A stretch of 64,000 nucleotides of DNA from Clarireedia homoeocarpa (GCA_001465935.1 LNKV01000062.1:1-64000); one strand, 5' to 3'; counted from the stretch's first letter, positions 20,426-31,030 are shown. Program-made: numbers and translations. The notes: generated from the sequence alone by a model not told the origin.

Positions 20426-21124
20426 TTCTGTGTTATATTAAGAAAATATTTATTATCGATCATTCGGTCGCCATTTATTATATGTGTTAAGCTATTCTTT
20501 GAAGTTATATCGCTCCCCCGTGGGAGTCTGCTCATCATCCAAGTGGAAAAGAATCGAGGCGCTCGCGAACTTAGGCTTACCCACTCCAAGATGCGACATC
20601 GTTGAGGTGGATGACTGTACTGGTGAAGCCACACGTTGTTGTGCTGTATGTCAGGGAAAAGCACGGCTTCATCATACCGGAGAAATGTGTACGACTGCGA
20701 GGGAAGTGGCTCACTAAAACAGAGCCTGGGAATATATCAGGCGTTGTCTGCGCACTCTCTGCAAAAGCCTTTTGTGTTTATGAACCAACAGGCTTATGGT
20801 GGCGCAGGCACGTACCTGATTCTTACTGAGACAGACCATGAGAAGCTTCTATTGGACTTGCAGAGTGGTATCATGCGCAGGCTGCTCTCATCCGTAACTC
20901 ACACCACAACAAACAATATGGCGACAGTGCGAACAGCTCAGGGAATCTGCTCTTGTTCGAGAAACTTGTAATCGCTGGCGGCTATCCGGTACGTCGCATA
21001 ATGCAAATCGCAAACCTATATCGGTGTAATCGTCGGTCTTCCCTGCCCCTTACGGAAAGCTTCGCTTCCTAGTCGGTTGTGTCCACCCCAAGCAGGATGT
21101 CCACTTGAAAATTACACCAAAAAT

Positions 21125-21255
21125 GTGGTATACGATCAACAGGCTCGTAATTGATGTACAGGGTTCAAAACCTCGAAAATGAAAGTAATTGGATTGTGGT
21201 TTACGATCAACGAGCTACTGTAATTGATATACAAGGTCCAAAGTCTCAAAACCTG
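21125..21255. repeat. Diverged direct repeat, about 71-bp spacing
   Basis: GTGGTATACGATCAAC at 21125 recurs as GTGGTTTACGATCAAC at 21196. In each copy GTAATTGAT(G/A)TACA(G/A)GGT follows and a run resembling CAAAACCTC closes it. Confidence 0.55.
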
Positions 21256-21420
21256 CTTTCAGTATGAACAGAAGAATAGGGATTGGATTTCCGTCTACGT
21301 TAACCATGGGTAAATGTACGGGAATACTGAATTACGAAAACCTGACAACAGCTTTTCAAAAGTAGCACTACGAAAAACCTAAAACGGAAGAGACAGACAC
21401 GGTGCTGGCACTGTTGCCTG

Positions 21421-21660
21421 TTTAAATGACCGTTATACTATTATAATAAATAGGAAATAAATATAAAAATAATATTATTTTTACTTCTTTTAAAGAGTTA
21501 CTAGTATTAGAAGTAAGTAGAGTACCCTACCTCGCTTAGCTTCTAGTAAAAATCTTTTACTAGGCTCTCTATATAAATAGTTACTATAGAAATACAGAGT
21601 AGTAGATTAATCAAGATAATAAGTATAATAGCTAGATATCCCAATAAGGGTGATATTTGT
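21421..21660. repeat. AT-rich block with mutation-decay signature
   Basis: Almost every dinucleotide step is TpA, ApT or ApA, with scattered CTAG and TAGTA. This fits C-to-T decay of repeats in ascomycetes (inference; a TpA/ApT index would settle it). Confidence 0.45.
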
Positions 21661-21673
21661 GGCCACGTACTGA

Positions 21674-22162
21674 GTCTTCCCACATACACCAACCCCGTAT
21701 TTCACCCAGCATGTTCTTGTCTCAACGATAGAAGAGCTCGTGGCGACTTCAAGTCACCAGGATACCGGATCATCGCAATATCAAGTGTCTACTTCTTCGT
21801 CAGAAATAAAATTTTTCGTTAATGTCGTTCAATATCTTCCGACACCAAGCAGTAGCACCAGCAGCTCTTCGCCAAATTCTCTTTCAAACACTGTTCGAGC
21901 CCACGCAATCATTGGCGGAACATGCGCAGGCGTGTCTCTCATCGTTTGCGCGTCCCTAGGGCTCTGGTTCTTCCACAAGCGTAGAAGAGCCTCCGCTCCC
22001 CCACCCAGATCCGAATCTCCCAAACCAGAAGAAGAGCCCACAGTCGTACATGAGCTGCTCGATGAACGTGCAAACAGACACAAGAGCAGAGGTAGCATGG
22101 TCATCGCCAAAGTCGCCAGCCTGGTACGGAGACCAATGAGTCCTGCAGAATTGGCAGGGTAA
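21674..22162 (+). CDS. 3' part of a single-pass membrane protein gene
   Basis: The frame is open from 21674 to the TAA at 22160 but holds no ATG ahead of the membrane segment. The visible part is therefore a last exon, or the survivor of a gene whose 5' end has decayed into the AT-rich block on its left. The order is Ser/Thr-rich stalk (STSSSEIKFF...SSSTSSSSPNS), one transmembrane helix (IIGGTCAGVSLIVCASLGLWF), a basic stop-transfer cluster (HKRRR), then a short acidic/proline cytoplasmic tail. This resembles fungal wall-stress-sensor-like and Mid2-like proteins in layout only. It is the first of three such genes in a row on the plus strand. Confidence 0.5.
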   Translation, partial: VFPHTPTPYFTQHVLVSTIEELVATSSHQDTGSSQYQVSTSSSEIKFFVNVVQYLPTPSSSTSSSSPNSLSNTVRAHAIIGGTCAGVSLIVCASLGLWFFHKRRRASAPPPRSESPKPEEEPTVVHELLDERANRHKSRGSMVIAKVASLVRRPMSPAELAG

Positions 22163-22620
22163 AACGCCATCTACGGTTCGTCCCGTCGAGTCAAGTCGTG
22201 CAACCCTCCTATTCCTGCGTAATAATATTTAGAGCATAATAAAGCTTTACTTAATCATACATATTTCTTTCGCTATTGGAAGATATGGTCGGAAGACAGG
22301 ATGTGATTACGTCCCTGCCAGGGATCTGTCACAACAATGGTGCGAACCACCGAATCCGATAGACAAGAATGCCTTGTGTGACCATACATTTTCTTGATTT
22401 TTGACATTCTAGGAGTTTGGGAAGTTTCATTTTTTTTTTTTTTTCTAGGTGCGCGTTGGACCCCAATTGTGAAGAGTGAAACGGGTGTTGAGGCACTGTG
22501 AACTTTGGCAGACATTGATTGCGGCAAAGCTTTGGGTGGTGTATTTCGTCTGCGACGCCAAAATATGCAGGGTCGACAAGTTGTGACTCCGGGCGTGTTG
22601 ATATAGTGGGTAATGTGAAA
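22163..22620. other. Intergenic
   Basis: No gene seen. It contains a T-run (about 22430-22445) and the 5' flank of the next membrane-protein gene. Confidence 0.5.
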
Positions 22621-23496
22621 ATGGTTTTCTCATGGGATTTCTATTCTCTCTCGTCGTCTCTGGTCTTCGTCACATCAATATACGATCACAAATTGAACAG
22701 CATCAAGTATTTCGTCAGCTGGAAAATGATATATCTTCTTATTGCTGAAGAACACTCTATGGACTCTATTGCGCTTGTACCAGTGGTGCCAGTGGTGTAT
22801 GGGAGTAGCTTTGACATAACAGGTACTTTAGTATCAACAACGACCAGATGGTTCACACAGCCAGCTTCTACCGTAGTCATGCCTCGAGAGAGCATCATAT
22901 ATACCACCCCTTCAGAGTCGGCGGTGATATATGGGAACTCGCTGTGGACGGCCGTCGGTTTTTCTTCTGAATCATCTATCGATCCTACACCTGAATCGTC
23001 TCTCAAATCTATACCTTCAACGAGTACATCTTACCTCAGCACTGTAACTGCACCACCTCAACCCAGCTCAACTACGGCTTCGAATTTAACACAAGCGGCA
23101 ACAAATTCGGCTATGACTGCGCACAGCACAGAACGATCCACGGCAAATAAGGCCATGATTGCTGTAGCTGTAACCCTCAGCATCTTCTCCCTCAGCTGTC
23201 TCCTCCTCGCTCTCTACTTCTACAAACGTGGTCGCCGACGCTCCAACCCAAAAACTACTCTCCCAACAATCAACCGCCAAGGAACGCTCCCCCCAGAGCT
23301 CGAAGAAGACAGAGGGCCTGGACTCCAAGAAATCAAGCGAGACAAGAGATTAAGTCGGCACGAGCTTGGCGGGAAGGAAATCGGAACTCACGTAGGCTGG
23401 CTGCGATTGAAGTTTACTGGTGAGGAGGATAGTCTTACATCGTTGGAGGGAAAAATAATGGCTAGTGAGTTACCCGCGAGAGACGAGCATCAGTAA
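22621..23496 (+). CDS. Single-pass membrane protein with Ser/Thr-rich ectodomain
   Basis: Open frame to TAA at 23494. ATG codons at 22621, 22726 and 22759 are possible starts; 22621 gives 291 residues and a moderately hydrophobic N-terminus (SLSSSLVFVTSIY). The extracellular part is rich in Ser, Thr and Pro (PSTSTSYLSTVTAPPQPSS). It is followed by one transmembrane helix (AMIAVAVTLSIFSLSCLLLAL), a basic cluster (YKRGRRRS) and a charged cytoplasmic tail of about 85 residues. No enzymatic domain. The layout matches fungal surface sensors, or proteins annotated only as mid2-like; function unknown. Same strand and layout as its two neighbours. Confidence 0.6.
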   Translation: MVFSWDFYSLSSSLVFVTSIYDHKLNSIKYFVSWKMIYLLIAEEHSMDSIALVPVVPVVYGSSFDITGTLVSTTTRWFTQPASTVVMPRESIIYTTPSESAVIYGNSLWTAVGFSSESSIDPTPESSLKSIPSTSTSYLSTVTAPPQPSSTTASNLTQAATNSAMTAHSTERSTANKAMIAVAVTLSIFSLSCLLLALYFYKRGRRRSNPKTTLPTINRQGTLPPELEEDRGPGLQEIKRDKRLSRHELGGKEIGTHVGWLRLKFTGEEDSLTSLEGKIMASELPARDEHQ

Positions 23497-24440
23497 TGAT
23501 CGGATGCATTTGTGAATTCGGGCTTTATGCATGGTAGCGGCACAGTGTGCAAGGAGGCTGGGATTTTGTGAACCACGACGCACACACGGGAGGGGAGGGG
23601 AGGGAGGAAGGAGGGAAGGAAGAAATCGAGCATGGACACTAGGATGGGAAAACAACGGAGCGGAAATAAATAATATACTTAATGACTATTTTCTTCAATA
23701 ATCCTCTACAATAATAATACCATACAATCAATCCGCTTCAAACCCGCACCGAAACAAGTCGCAATATTTCTCCGCCCGCAACACAAACGCAACGTGAAAT
23801 CCGTACGTATATCGTATCCTCGTACCACGGCTTAATCTCAACCAATCGGGCCGTTCGTTGCATTCAGGAGTTGGGGGGCTTTTTTTTAACTATATTCTAC
23901 TTACTCATTGCAAATTACATATTCATGCCACTTTTTAAATTGCGCTTCTGATGAAATGCTGGACGTTTTATTACTCGATCATATATGATTGGATAAGTTA
24001 AGTTAGAAGGAACGATAGGGATTTTCTGGAACAACTACTTAAAATCCGCAGCCAAAGAAGGGGGAAGGACAGGATGCGCTGCGCCGTTGGAGGGGGGGGC
24101 GGGGGGTCCTTTGCTACTTACTGTAGTGTAGCTCCTTTTTTAGGGGGAGCTAGTTGTCTTCTCGAAAATGCGGTTCGAAATGTTTCTTATCGTACGTACA
24201 TACATACACTTCGCACATAATCATTGATTGAGGATAAGTTAGTTCTAGATGGGAATCACTTTTCTTTTACGGGTGCACCTTCGGAGTTGCATGCAACTCT
24301 ACAGTACTCCATCTACTCCAGTAACAAACAAACAAGTCAGTTACAGTAAGTAGTCGTACGGCGGGCGGGCGGGCGATCTCTCGCCAATCCATACATACAT
24401 ACATACAATACAGCCAGCCTCTATCGATCGATCGCAAAAC
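23497..24440. other. Intergenic with purine-rich and microsatellite tracts
   Basis: Contains a GGGA/GGAA purine run (23588-23625), G-rich runs near 24090-24106, a GGCGGGCGGGC run at about 24360-24375 and an (ACAT)n run just before the next ATG. No gene seen. Confidence 0.5.
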
Positions 24441-25232
24441 ATGGAGCGCAATGCCGTTCTCGCACCACCAAGAGGCACCGCCGCGACTTCCTCGATCGTT
24501 ACGGATGTTCTCTCTTTTTCGGGACCAGGAGACGGTGCCTGTATAGCCTCTAAAATCAGCACTTCCACTTCCACTTCAAGTGCATCTGCATCTGCATCTC
24601 CGTCTACACAATCCTCTTCTGCGTGCATACGTTCCGACGCAGTCGCAGCCGCAGCATGGCAAGTCCCCCCCACCGCGGAAAGCATAGCGCCCGCGTTGTC
24701 ACTCTCTCCTCGTTCTTCACCATCCTCATCCGCATCCGCATCCTCCAGCGCTCACCATCTCAACCCGGATATAGCCGTGGTCCTCTTCATCCTGGGGGCG
24801 ATCCTATTCGTTCTCGTGGCGATTCTTGTGCTCAGTGTATGGAAGGTGCGGCGGCGGAGGAGGAGGAGGGAAAAGATGCGCCGGGGGGCGGTGCTGGTGC
24901 TGATGAGGGATCCGGATGCGGGTGTCATGGCGGTGGGTTTGCGGGGGAACGGGATAGCGGTGGGGGAGTTGCAGGGCGGGGATGGCCTGGGGATTGGGAT
25001 TGGGAATGAGAGTGCGAGGAGGAGTGGGAGTGGGAGTGTGAGTGGTTGGGCGAGAGGGCTTTTTATGATGAGTGGGGGTAGGAGTGAGGGGGAGGGGGAG
25101 GGGGAGGAGGTGCTGCAGGAAGGGGTTGGGGGACGGAGAGGAGGGGAAGGGCAAGGGGATGGTGATGGCGATGGTGATCGCGAGAGAGCGAGGAATGTGG
25201 GGAGGAGAAGTATGATTGAGTTGCCTGGTTGA
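24441..25232 (+). CDS. Single-pass membrane protein with Ser-rich ectodomain
   Basis: 263 residues from a clear ATG preceded by an (ACAT)n tract. The N-terminal half is Ser/Ala/Thr-rich (STSTSTSSASASASPS and SSPSSSASASSSA) without an evident cleaved leader. One strong transmembrane helix follows (IAVVLFILGAILFVLVAILVLSVW), then an exceptionally basic run (KVRRRRRRREKMRR), then a Gly/Glu-rich low-complexity tail. The basic run after the helix predicts N-out, C-in topology. Third gene of a same-strand run with the same layout. Function unknown; the low-complexity tail is encoded by G-rich repeats that may be hypervariable. Confidence 0.6.
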   Translation: MERNAVLAPPRGTAATSSIVTDVLSFSGPGDGACIASKISTSTSTSSASASASPSTQSSSACIRSDAVAAAAWQVPPTAESIAPALSLSPRSSPSSSASASSSAHHLNPDIAVVLFILGAILFVLVAILVLSVWKVRRRRRRREKMRRGAVLVLMRDPDAGVMAVGLRGNGIAVGELQGGDGLGIGIGNESARRSGSGSVSGWARGLFMMSGGRSEGEGEGEEVLQEGVGGRRGGEGQGDGDGDGDRERARNVGRRSMIELPG

Positions 25233-25613
25233 AATAAGCCGAAAACAAGCTCGAAGCCCAGGCCAATAGTGACGAAAGACAGAAGCGTCGTGAAAGTTAT
25301 GGGATATGATTGCGCTCTAACTACGGAAACGCTGGGAATAAAGCAAAAAATACTGTCCAACCCATCAGATTGCCCAGTTCCAAGCTGCGTTCCGCTGACT
25401 TTCCACTCACATCTCTATCTAGGCCACCGTCAATCTCCCGTAAGTCCGCATTCTCTCAAAATCAACCGGTTACTTGAAATTCGGATTGTCTATGGACAAA
25501 CCAGCCATTCATATCATCGAAGAAAAGGTGGAGGTGATCCAGTTCCGAAGTCCGAAATTGGTGCACGACTCCATTACCCTCACTCGCGGCCATCCCGCCA
25601 AAACAACCCCACT
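25233..25613. other. Intergenic between convergent genes
   Basis: No gene; 3' flanks of the membrane-protein gene (plus) and the 2EXR gene (minus). Confidence 0.5.
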
Positions 25614-26889
25614 TCACTTAGCCAGACTCTTACTCCTCCATCGATCCCAAGCAACATCAGCTCGATCCTCACTCAAACTAACGAATCCAAATTTCGGCGT
25701 CGGCATCCACCGTAAATGTGTCACCAAATGTTCCACATCACCCGGACTCCGTGACGGAAACCTGATGTACCGATCTCTCATCGACTCCTCCAAATACAAA
25801 CTCGCCATGTCTCTTACTTTCTGGCGCATCCCGGTTTTAATCGCCGTTTTCGTCGCTGCTTTCATTGAATCCACGAAGAAGAACTCGTTTTGCTTGAGGA
25901 GAAGTTCTCCCTTGTGACGACGTCGACGATGCACTGATTCGAGACAGATGTACACTTGTTGAACTTCCATGAGGACGAGGAGACAGAATAAGAGGGACCG
26001 CTTGGCGCGACATGTTAGGAGCCATTTGTAGTCGATAACTACCTTGTCGCATTGCTGGATACTGGTATTGTTGAGTTGCTCCAAGGGCTGAGGTTCTTGG
26101 AACCAGGTGAGTTTGCGGGTGTAAGGAGATCCGAGGAAGATAATATCCCTGTGTCTGTCGAATAAAACAGTGGGGCAGGTTTCCTTGTTATTTTTCTCTG
26201 GGACATTATTTGCAAGTCTGAGATTGAAGTCATATCGTCCATAGAAATTCAAGACAGCGGCGCGGGAATCACGACAGAGGTGCATAAAGGGTGGAAATGG
26301 TGCTCGTTTGGTTTTACGGAAATTCAAGTGACATGGCGGGCCTGCAAAACTCGGGGCCGAACATCTGATGAGAGTATTAGCGAAAGGGTGATTTTGGCTC
26401 TTTGTTACAAGTCTGATGGAAGTATGACTAGTCTTTCCATATATGGAGCCAGGAGTTGAGCGTGTTTCCAACTGCCGCTACACCATCGCCCTCTTAGAGT
26501 TTAATTCAAATGGACTTACTCTGCATATTCAACGACCCGTGGGTTAAGATCAAAACAAGCCTCTCTCCAAATCTGTTGCTGGAGCTCCCTTGGAAGTTTC
26601 GAGAAGCACGTGAATGTATTGAACTCATCCACAGCCGCAGTCTTGTCTTCCTCGGTCCCCTTGCTCCCTTTACCCTGCCGGATTTTAGTCAGGACCTTGC
26701 TAGCTTTTTGCTTCACTTTCGAGACGAATGCATTCGGGGCGGCCTTTCGCAGCTCCAAGTCTGTGGTGGTAACGATGTTCTCCGCCTTGGCGCTGATATA
26801 TCTGTCAGTATCGCTGTCAGTATCGAATCCGTCAGATCCGGCGACTACGATGTTGGTACTTACAGCTCCGCAGAAATTGGAGGCTCCAT
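25614..26889 (-). CDS. 2EXR domain protein
   Basis: Exons 26864-26889, 26520-26813 and 25614-26427 close to 377 residues with consistent phase 2 joins (GTAAGT donors at 26863 and 26519; acceptors GACAG and GACTAG). The domain signature TCFSKLPRELQQQIWREAC plus NPRVVEYA is the start of the fungal 2EXR family, a large lineage-expanded group found beside F-box-like proteins and of unknown function. Further family landmarks follow: LCRDSRAAVLNFYGRYDF and VLFDRHRDIIFLG. The second exon has two acceptors 12 nt apart because of a tandem 12-bp repeat (see findings). A decayed relative lies at 28270-29012. Confidence 0.8.
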
Positions 26890-28269
26890 GTTCTTCGTAT
26901 TACCGTGTTATGATGGCTCGAGTCTGTCGTACAGCTTGAAGGGACTGAAACTGGGGAGTGACTGAAGAGTTATAAAGATTGATCACTTATAAGATCATAC
27001 GAGACGACCAATCGAGCTAGTGGGTCGACAATATAGCCTGCTGGAATGATAAAGACATTATCAGTGAATAGATTACTCGGGAGACGATTTTCGTCATGTG
27101 GAATCGATAAAGATAATTCTGAGCGGTACCGGGACGTGGTTGGCACATAACACAATAAGCTTCTTCGTAGTGCCAACCGATACTCATTCAATATCGCGAC
27201 AATCTTTCAGCGCACCCAAGCACCCAACGGTTGTGCCAAGCTTCAACACGATAGAAGTAACAGGCAAGTCATGCGCTGGTCCCCTCTGCGTATATGAATA
27301 TGAGGCGACTGTCTGAAATGTGGACAACATGAAAAATTTTCGTGTTGGATGTTGTGAGAGCTACGCGCTGACATTACAATTGCGCACGATCCCAGATTCT
27401 AGGCACCAAGCATGTGATTTGTGGCTGTGGTTCGTGGACGTCTCGTGACTATGTAAACTTGGCTCTTTTGGCATGTGAGACTCAACTTATCGTTTTCAAC
27501 TGCCTTTCTTCTTGTTTCGGAGCACAGATAATTTTTCGACCCAATCATCGTTACCTTCATGCTCTCAAAGAGCGATTTACCCTCCAATCTTAGGATGGGT
27601 TTGTAAGAACCGCCGGCAGGCGTATCAATTTATGGTCGGCTTTCGCTCCACAAAGACAAGCTCGCGATGAATCTGCAATGAGTAAGAGAAGATGACCGCT
27701 GCATTTCCTTTCTGTATAACCTTAAGCGACTTGTGGAACGTACTCAGATAAATTGCACTGCCCATCCTGCATCGCCCACCCTTCATCGCTCATCCTTCAT
27801 CGCCCATCCTTGATTACCCATCCTGCTTGGCCCATTAATGCACCTCTTGTAGACAAGAAGTGATGATGCTACAGCCTGTCAGATACCTAGCAGTAACCCC
27901 GAAGTTAACGTAACTCTTCTAACTCTCATGTCTTCCACCCAAACACCCATCAAAAACCTCCAAACTGTCATCGTAGCATGTAGTATCAACCTCAACAGCA
28001 ACATCAGATCCGGATACCATCACTGAAAAGTCCATCAATCTTGATATTCGGAGAAGGAAATATGCAGGGTTCGCTATCGCTATTCAAAAAGCGTGGTATT
28101 CCATCACGATCGAAAATTGCGGGTGCTACCTCCGGCGAATGAAGCATTAAACTCACGTCGTGATCTGAGCTCGAAAATTATGGCAGTAGCCCATCATAAT
28201 AACTAAGAGGGCTAGCAAGGCGTTAACGCACACTCAGGACCTAATCGCTGAAATCGTTGAAGTATCTCT
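26890..28269. other. Gene-free stretch with a short tandem repeat
   Basis: No convincing frame. It contains the 14-bp tandem repeat at 27760-27836. The rest may include unrecognised remnants of 2EXR relatives. Confidence 0.45.
27760..27836. repeat. 14-bp minisatellite, 5.5 copies
   Basis: The unit is GCCCATCCTTCATC with variation; copies start at 27760, 27774, 27788, 27802, 27816 and a half copy at 27830. A 14-bp period cannot keep a reading frame, so the repeat is non-coding. Confidence 0.85.
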
Positions 28270-29012
28270 CGTGGTGAACGTCAAGCTCATCTTGCTTCAT
28301 GTCAACGAATTCCAAATGCCCACGAGCACACGAATCCTCTCCGTAGAGTTTATTTTTGAACCTGGCAACGAACAGCACTTCTTCAATGTCAAATGCGCAT
28401 CCTATCCATGGCACATGGTCGTACCGGCGAGAACCAAGAGATCAGGATCGAAGGCAATGCTGCAGAATAGGCCCGTAGGTATCATAGACGATTTCACTGT
28501 TGTATGAATCTCGAAATGTCGATTTGCTTCCTAGTATATAGTGTCCGAGATCCGATTTATTAGTAATGAGGGCGGTAGTATTTCTAGGCTTCTTTTCTGC
28601 ATTCCTAGTTGATACTCAGAATTGCAGCAGCCTTATTTATTCTTCGCTCAATAAGATACAGCTTGTTATCTGGTCCACCCGGCACCAGTAGAGCGTGTAT
28701 CTTGATCCGAAAAGCCACGGTATGATGGAGGCGTGCAGCGAAGTGCCAAATTCTCAAGCGTAGCTCGATTGGTAGCTGCTGAAAGCAGGTAAACGCCTGA
28801 GGAATGGATATACGAAACTCTGCTTTGCCTGAAGTGGTGCGCAGATGTCGTGGTGAGATGCAGGTTTGCAGGCTACGGGCGCGGTCGAAGTAACCCTCGC
28901 GCCTCATGGCAGGCTCAGAATCCTCATCCCATCCTAACCTGCAATCTGCTGTTCGATGGTGTAGATATATTTTCGACGATGAATTGCCTGCAATCGACTG
29001 TCTTGGAGACAA
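28270..29012 (-). pseudogene. Decayed 2EXR gene
   Basis: The open part (from about 28909 by ATG, or 29012 by frame) carries the 2EXR start motif FTCFQQLPIELRLRIWHFA and runs to AAILSIN, where a TAG appears (28605-28607). Downstream the same register still reads family-like sequence (ECRKEA, then KYYRPHY) but is cut by TAG at 28584-28586 and two TAA at 28557-28562. Weak similarity continues to about 28270. The stops could come from C-to-T changes (CAG or CAA to TAG or TAA), as in repeat-induced mutation; this is inference. The plus-strand frame over 28906-29340 is probably antisense noise. Confidence 0.65.
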
Positions 29013-29875
29013 TAAGACCCTTCGAAAATTTGCTGATCTATTTCAACCGTTCCGTACAGTATGGCGCGTCGCAATCATGATAACAAAGGTGCTAGCGCTG
29101 GTAGAGCAGGTGGAAGAACATGGAGCTCTACGGGAGAATTTTCATTGTATACACGTGGAATGCCGTCGTCCGTTATCACAAAGGACCAATATATTAAGTG
29201 GTCGGAGATGTATAGTTGAAGTTGTCCCTCAAGAAAACCAAGACGAAGTTGATCACTCGGAAGTAATGTTTCAAATGGTGAATCTTGCGACGGTGAAAAC
29301 CAATCAGAATCAATGGGGAATATTTCCCCACCTAGAATGAGGCCATTTGATCGCTTCGAGAGTAAAGGGTCACCTGTGAGGGGGGTTTGTATGGTCTTGA
29401 TGTTTAGTGGTGCGCGAAGTTAATGCGATTTCCTTTGTCGACGGCTGCGATGGCAGTACGTCAGTAGGCATAGTATATCCTCAACCTTTCCATCCTCCGC
29501 AAGCCAAAACCAAACATCACAAGTTTCATCCTTGTCGCCCAATATCAAACTTCTGATAGGACCCCCAGAAACACTGAGAATTTTGAAATATCAAAGCGTA
29601 ATACTCGAGGCTGAAATATGAAATCATACTGCCGCAGCTAGAGCAGAAGCATAACCGTACGTTCGAGCACAGGCAGGATATATATGCTGCCGGATTCCTA
29701 CCAACTTTAGAAACTAACTTCTCGTATCAATATGATTTTCTCTTCGATTTCGGTGTTGGTGATAATTCATAATTTTTTCCCTTTTGCGTTCTTGTTGCGC
29801 TTCGTTCAATTCGATGGAGATCTATTGAAAGCCCGATCGTCTTTGTTGCACACTGTACTTTCCAATTGAACCGAC
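29013..29875. other. Gene-free stretch
   Basis: No supported gene. 29700-29875 is AT-rich and lies directly before the small hypothetical gene. Confidence 0.45.
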
Positions 29876-30283
29876 ATGCCTACGATGTACAAAGGAGACT
29901 CACACATAATCATCGTGGCGTATGTATCCGTCGTTGCTCTACTGACAGCGCTTACTGTCCAATCTTCTGTCAAACAAGAAGAGCTGAGGGTGTTGATCCA
30001 TCGACATGGAGTTCAGTCTACCATGCTTCAATCTCCCGCAACGCCATCAAGCAGCAATTCATCCACCCTGCAATCGCACCCAGAAGTTTCGCACTTGCGA
30101 AGCCAATCGTCTTCGAGCTCTTATCTCCGACGCGTCGAACTTCCCTGCCTGACAGACTTCCACGAGATACAAGACCTGCCGTTAATATTCCTAAGCCTTT
30201 GGAGGTATAATTATGAGGAGCGATCATCCACGGCGCGCAAATCAAAGACCTGGGTACCAACTCGTGAGCTTAGCGCATCATAG
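29876..30283 (+). CDS. Hypothetical 135-residue protein with one N-terminal membrane helix
   Basis: Clear ATG, single frame. Residues about 8-29 (SHIIIVAYVSVVALLTALTV) form a membrane anchor, followed by a Ser-rich and basic remainder (SPATPSSSNSSTLQS, SQSSSSSYLRR). No family. The 5' flank is AT-rich with T/C tracts typical of fungal promoters. It may be a lineage-specific small protein; chance cannot be excluded. Confidence 0.4.
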   Translation: MPTMYKGDSHIIIVAYVSVVALLTALTVQSSVKQEELRVLIHRHGVQSTMLQSPATPSSSNSSTLQSHPEVSHLRSQSSSSSYLRRVELPCLTDFHEIQDLPLIFLSLWRYNYEERSSTARKSKTWVPTRELSAS

Positions 30284-30986
30284 CAGTGAACACGAGACCG
30301 CAATCTTTAGAAAAGGCTGGGGGCAACGCCCCAGATCATCCTTGTCCGGCTTGAGGTCAAATGCATTTTGCAGCATGGAAGACGTTCGGCAGAATCTGAA
30401 CGAACAGCGAAAAGCCTTTCGCAACACGGAGTAATTCAGCGCAATCATTCGGCACTTGCCATCTTGGGTTTCTGGCATTGTTGCTTGGTATCGTGACAGG
30501 CATTCCGGGCAGAGGGAAAGGTCGCGCCGGATTTGATCATTGTTGTTGTTAATACGACCGGAGCGTGTAAATGAGATTGAATACAACCACATGCAATCAT
30601 ACTGTAGCAATCAAAATGCCGTTCCTAAGACCCAACATCCTCACTTCTAACAACCTTAAACCCTCGGTTTCGCCCCTCTCATCCAGTAAAATCTCTATCC
30701 CGCCTCCATGTTGCACATCTGAAAGTATTGGCATGAAAATTTGCACGTATGAAGCACACACATACATGTACATGTCCCCCACATCGTCGCCTACTTGTAC
30801 GAAGTATTCTCCACTTGGAAACTACCTTTGTAGAAATTCTATTTATACTATTTCCGCAAGCCTCGTACATAGCATCCAATCGGGACTACTTCGTACAGAA
30901 AGGACTATTGTTGCATGTCTCTCGACGTCCTCGAGTTGAGATAAAAAGGCGGTGTAAAAATGCTTTTGGTCCTTTTTGCCGATACA

Positions 30987-31030
30987 AGGCCGGTACCAGG
31001 CCGGTTGAAGGCCGGTTGAAGGCCGGTTGG
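30987..31030. repeat. 11-bp tandem repeat, 4 copies
   Basis: AGGCCGGTTGA-type units start at 30987, 30998, 31009 and 31020. Confidence 0.8.

Larger units (their letters stand above)
20426..21673. other. Decayed, repeat-bearing, AT-rich stretch
   Basis: Frames at 20484-20971 overlap and lack any domain. A diverged direct repeat lies at 21125-21255. From 21421 to 21640 the sequence is very AT-rich with dense TpA steps, the look of repeat-induced point mutation of an old transposon. Confidence 0.45.

Noticed and set aside
20484..20971. Overlapping plus-strand frames of 70-110 codons
   Set aside because: Conflicting registers, no domain, in a decayed repeat-bearing stretch.
24752..25360. Minus-strand 202-codon proline/serine-rich frame
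   Set aside because: Antisense of the low-complexity Gly/Glu tail of the third membrane-protein gene.
27760..27836. Possible CRISPR-like array
   Set aside because: Units are contiguous 14-mers without spacers in a eukaryotic genome; it is a minisatellite.
28906..29340. Plus-strand 144-codon frame
   Set aside because: Partly antisense to the decayed 2EXR gene; no family signal.
30278..30610. Minus-strand frame with several cysteines
   Set aside because: Cysteine spacing fits no zinc-finger pattern and no splice signals support a gene.
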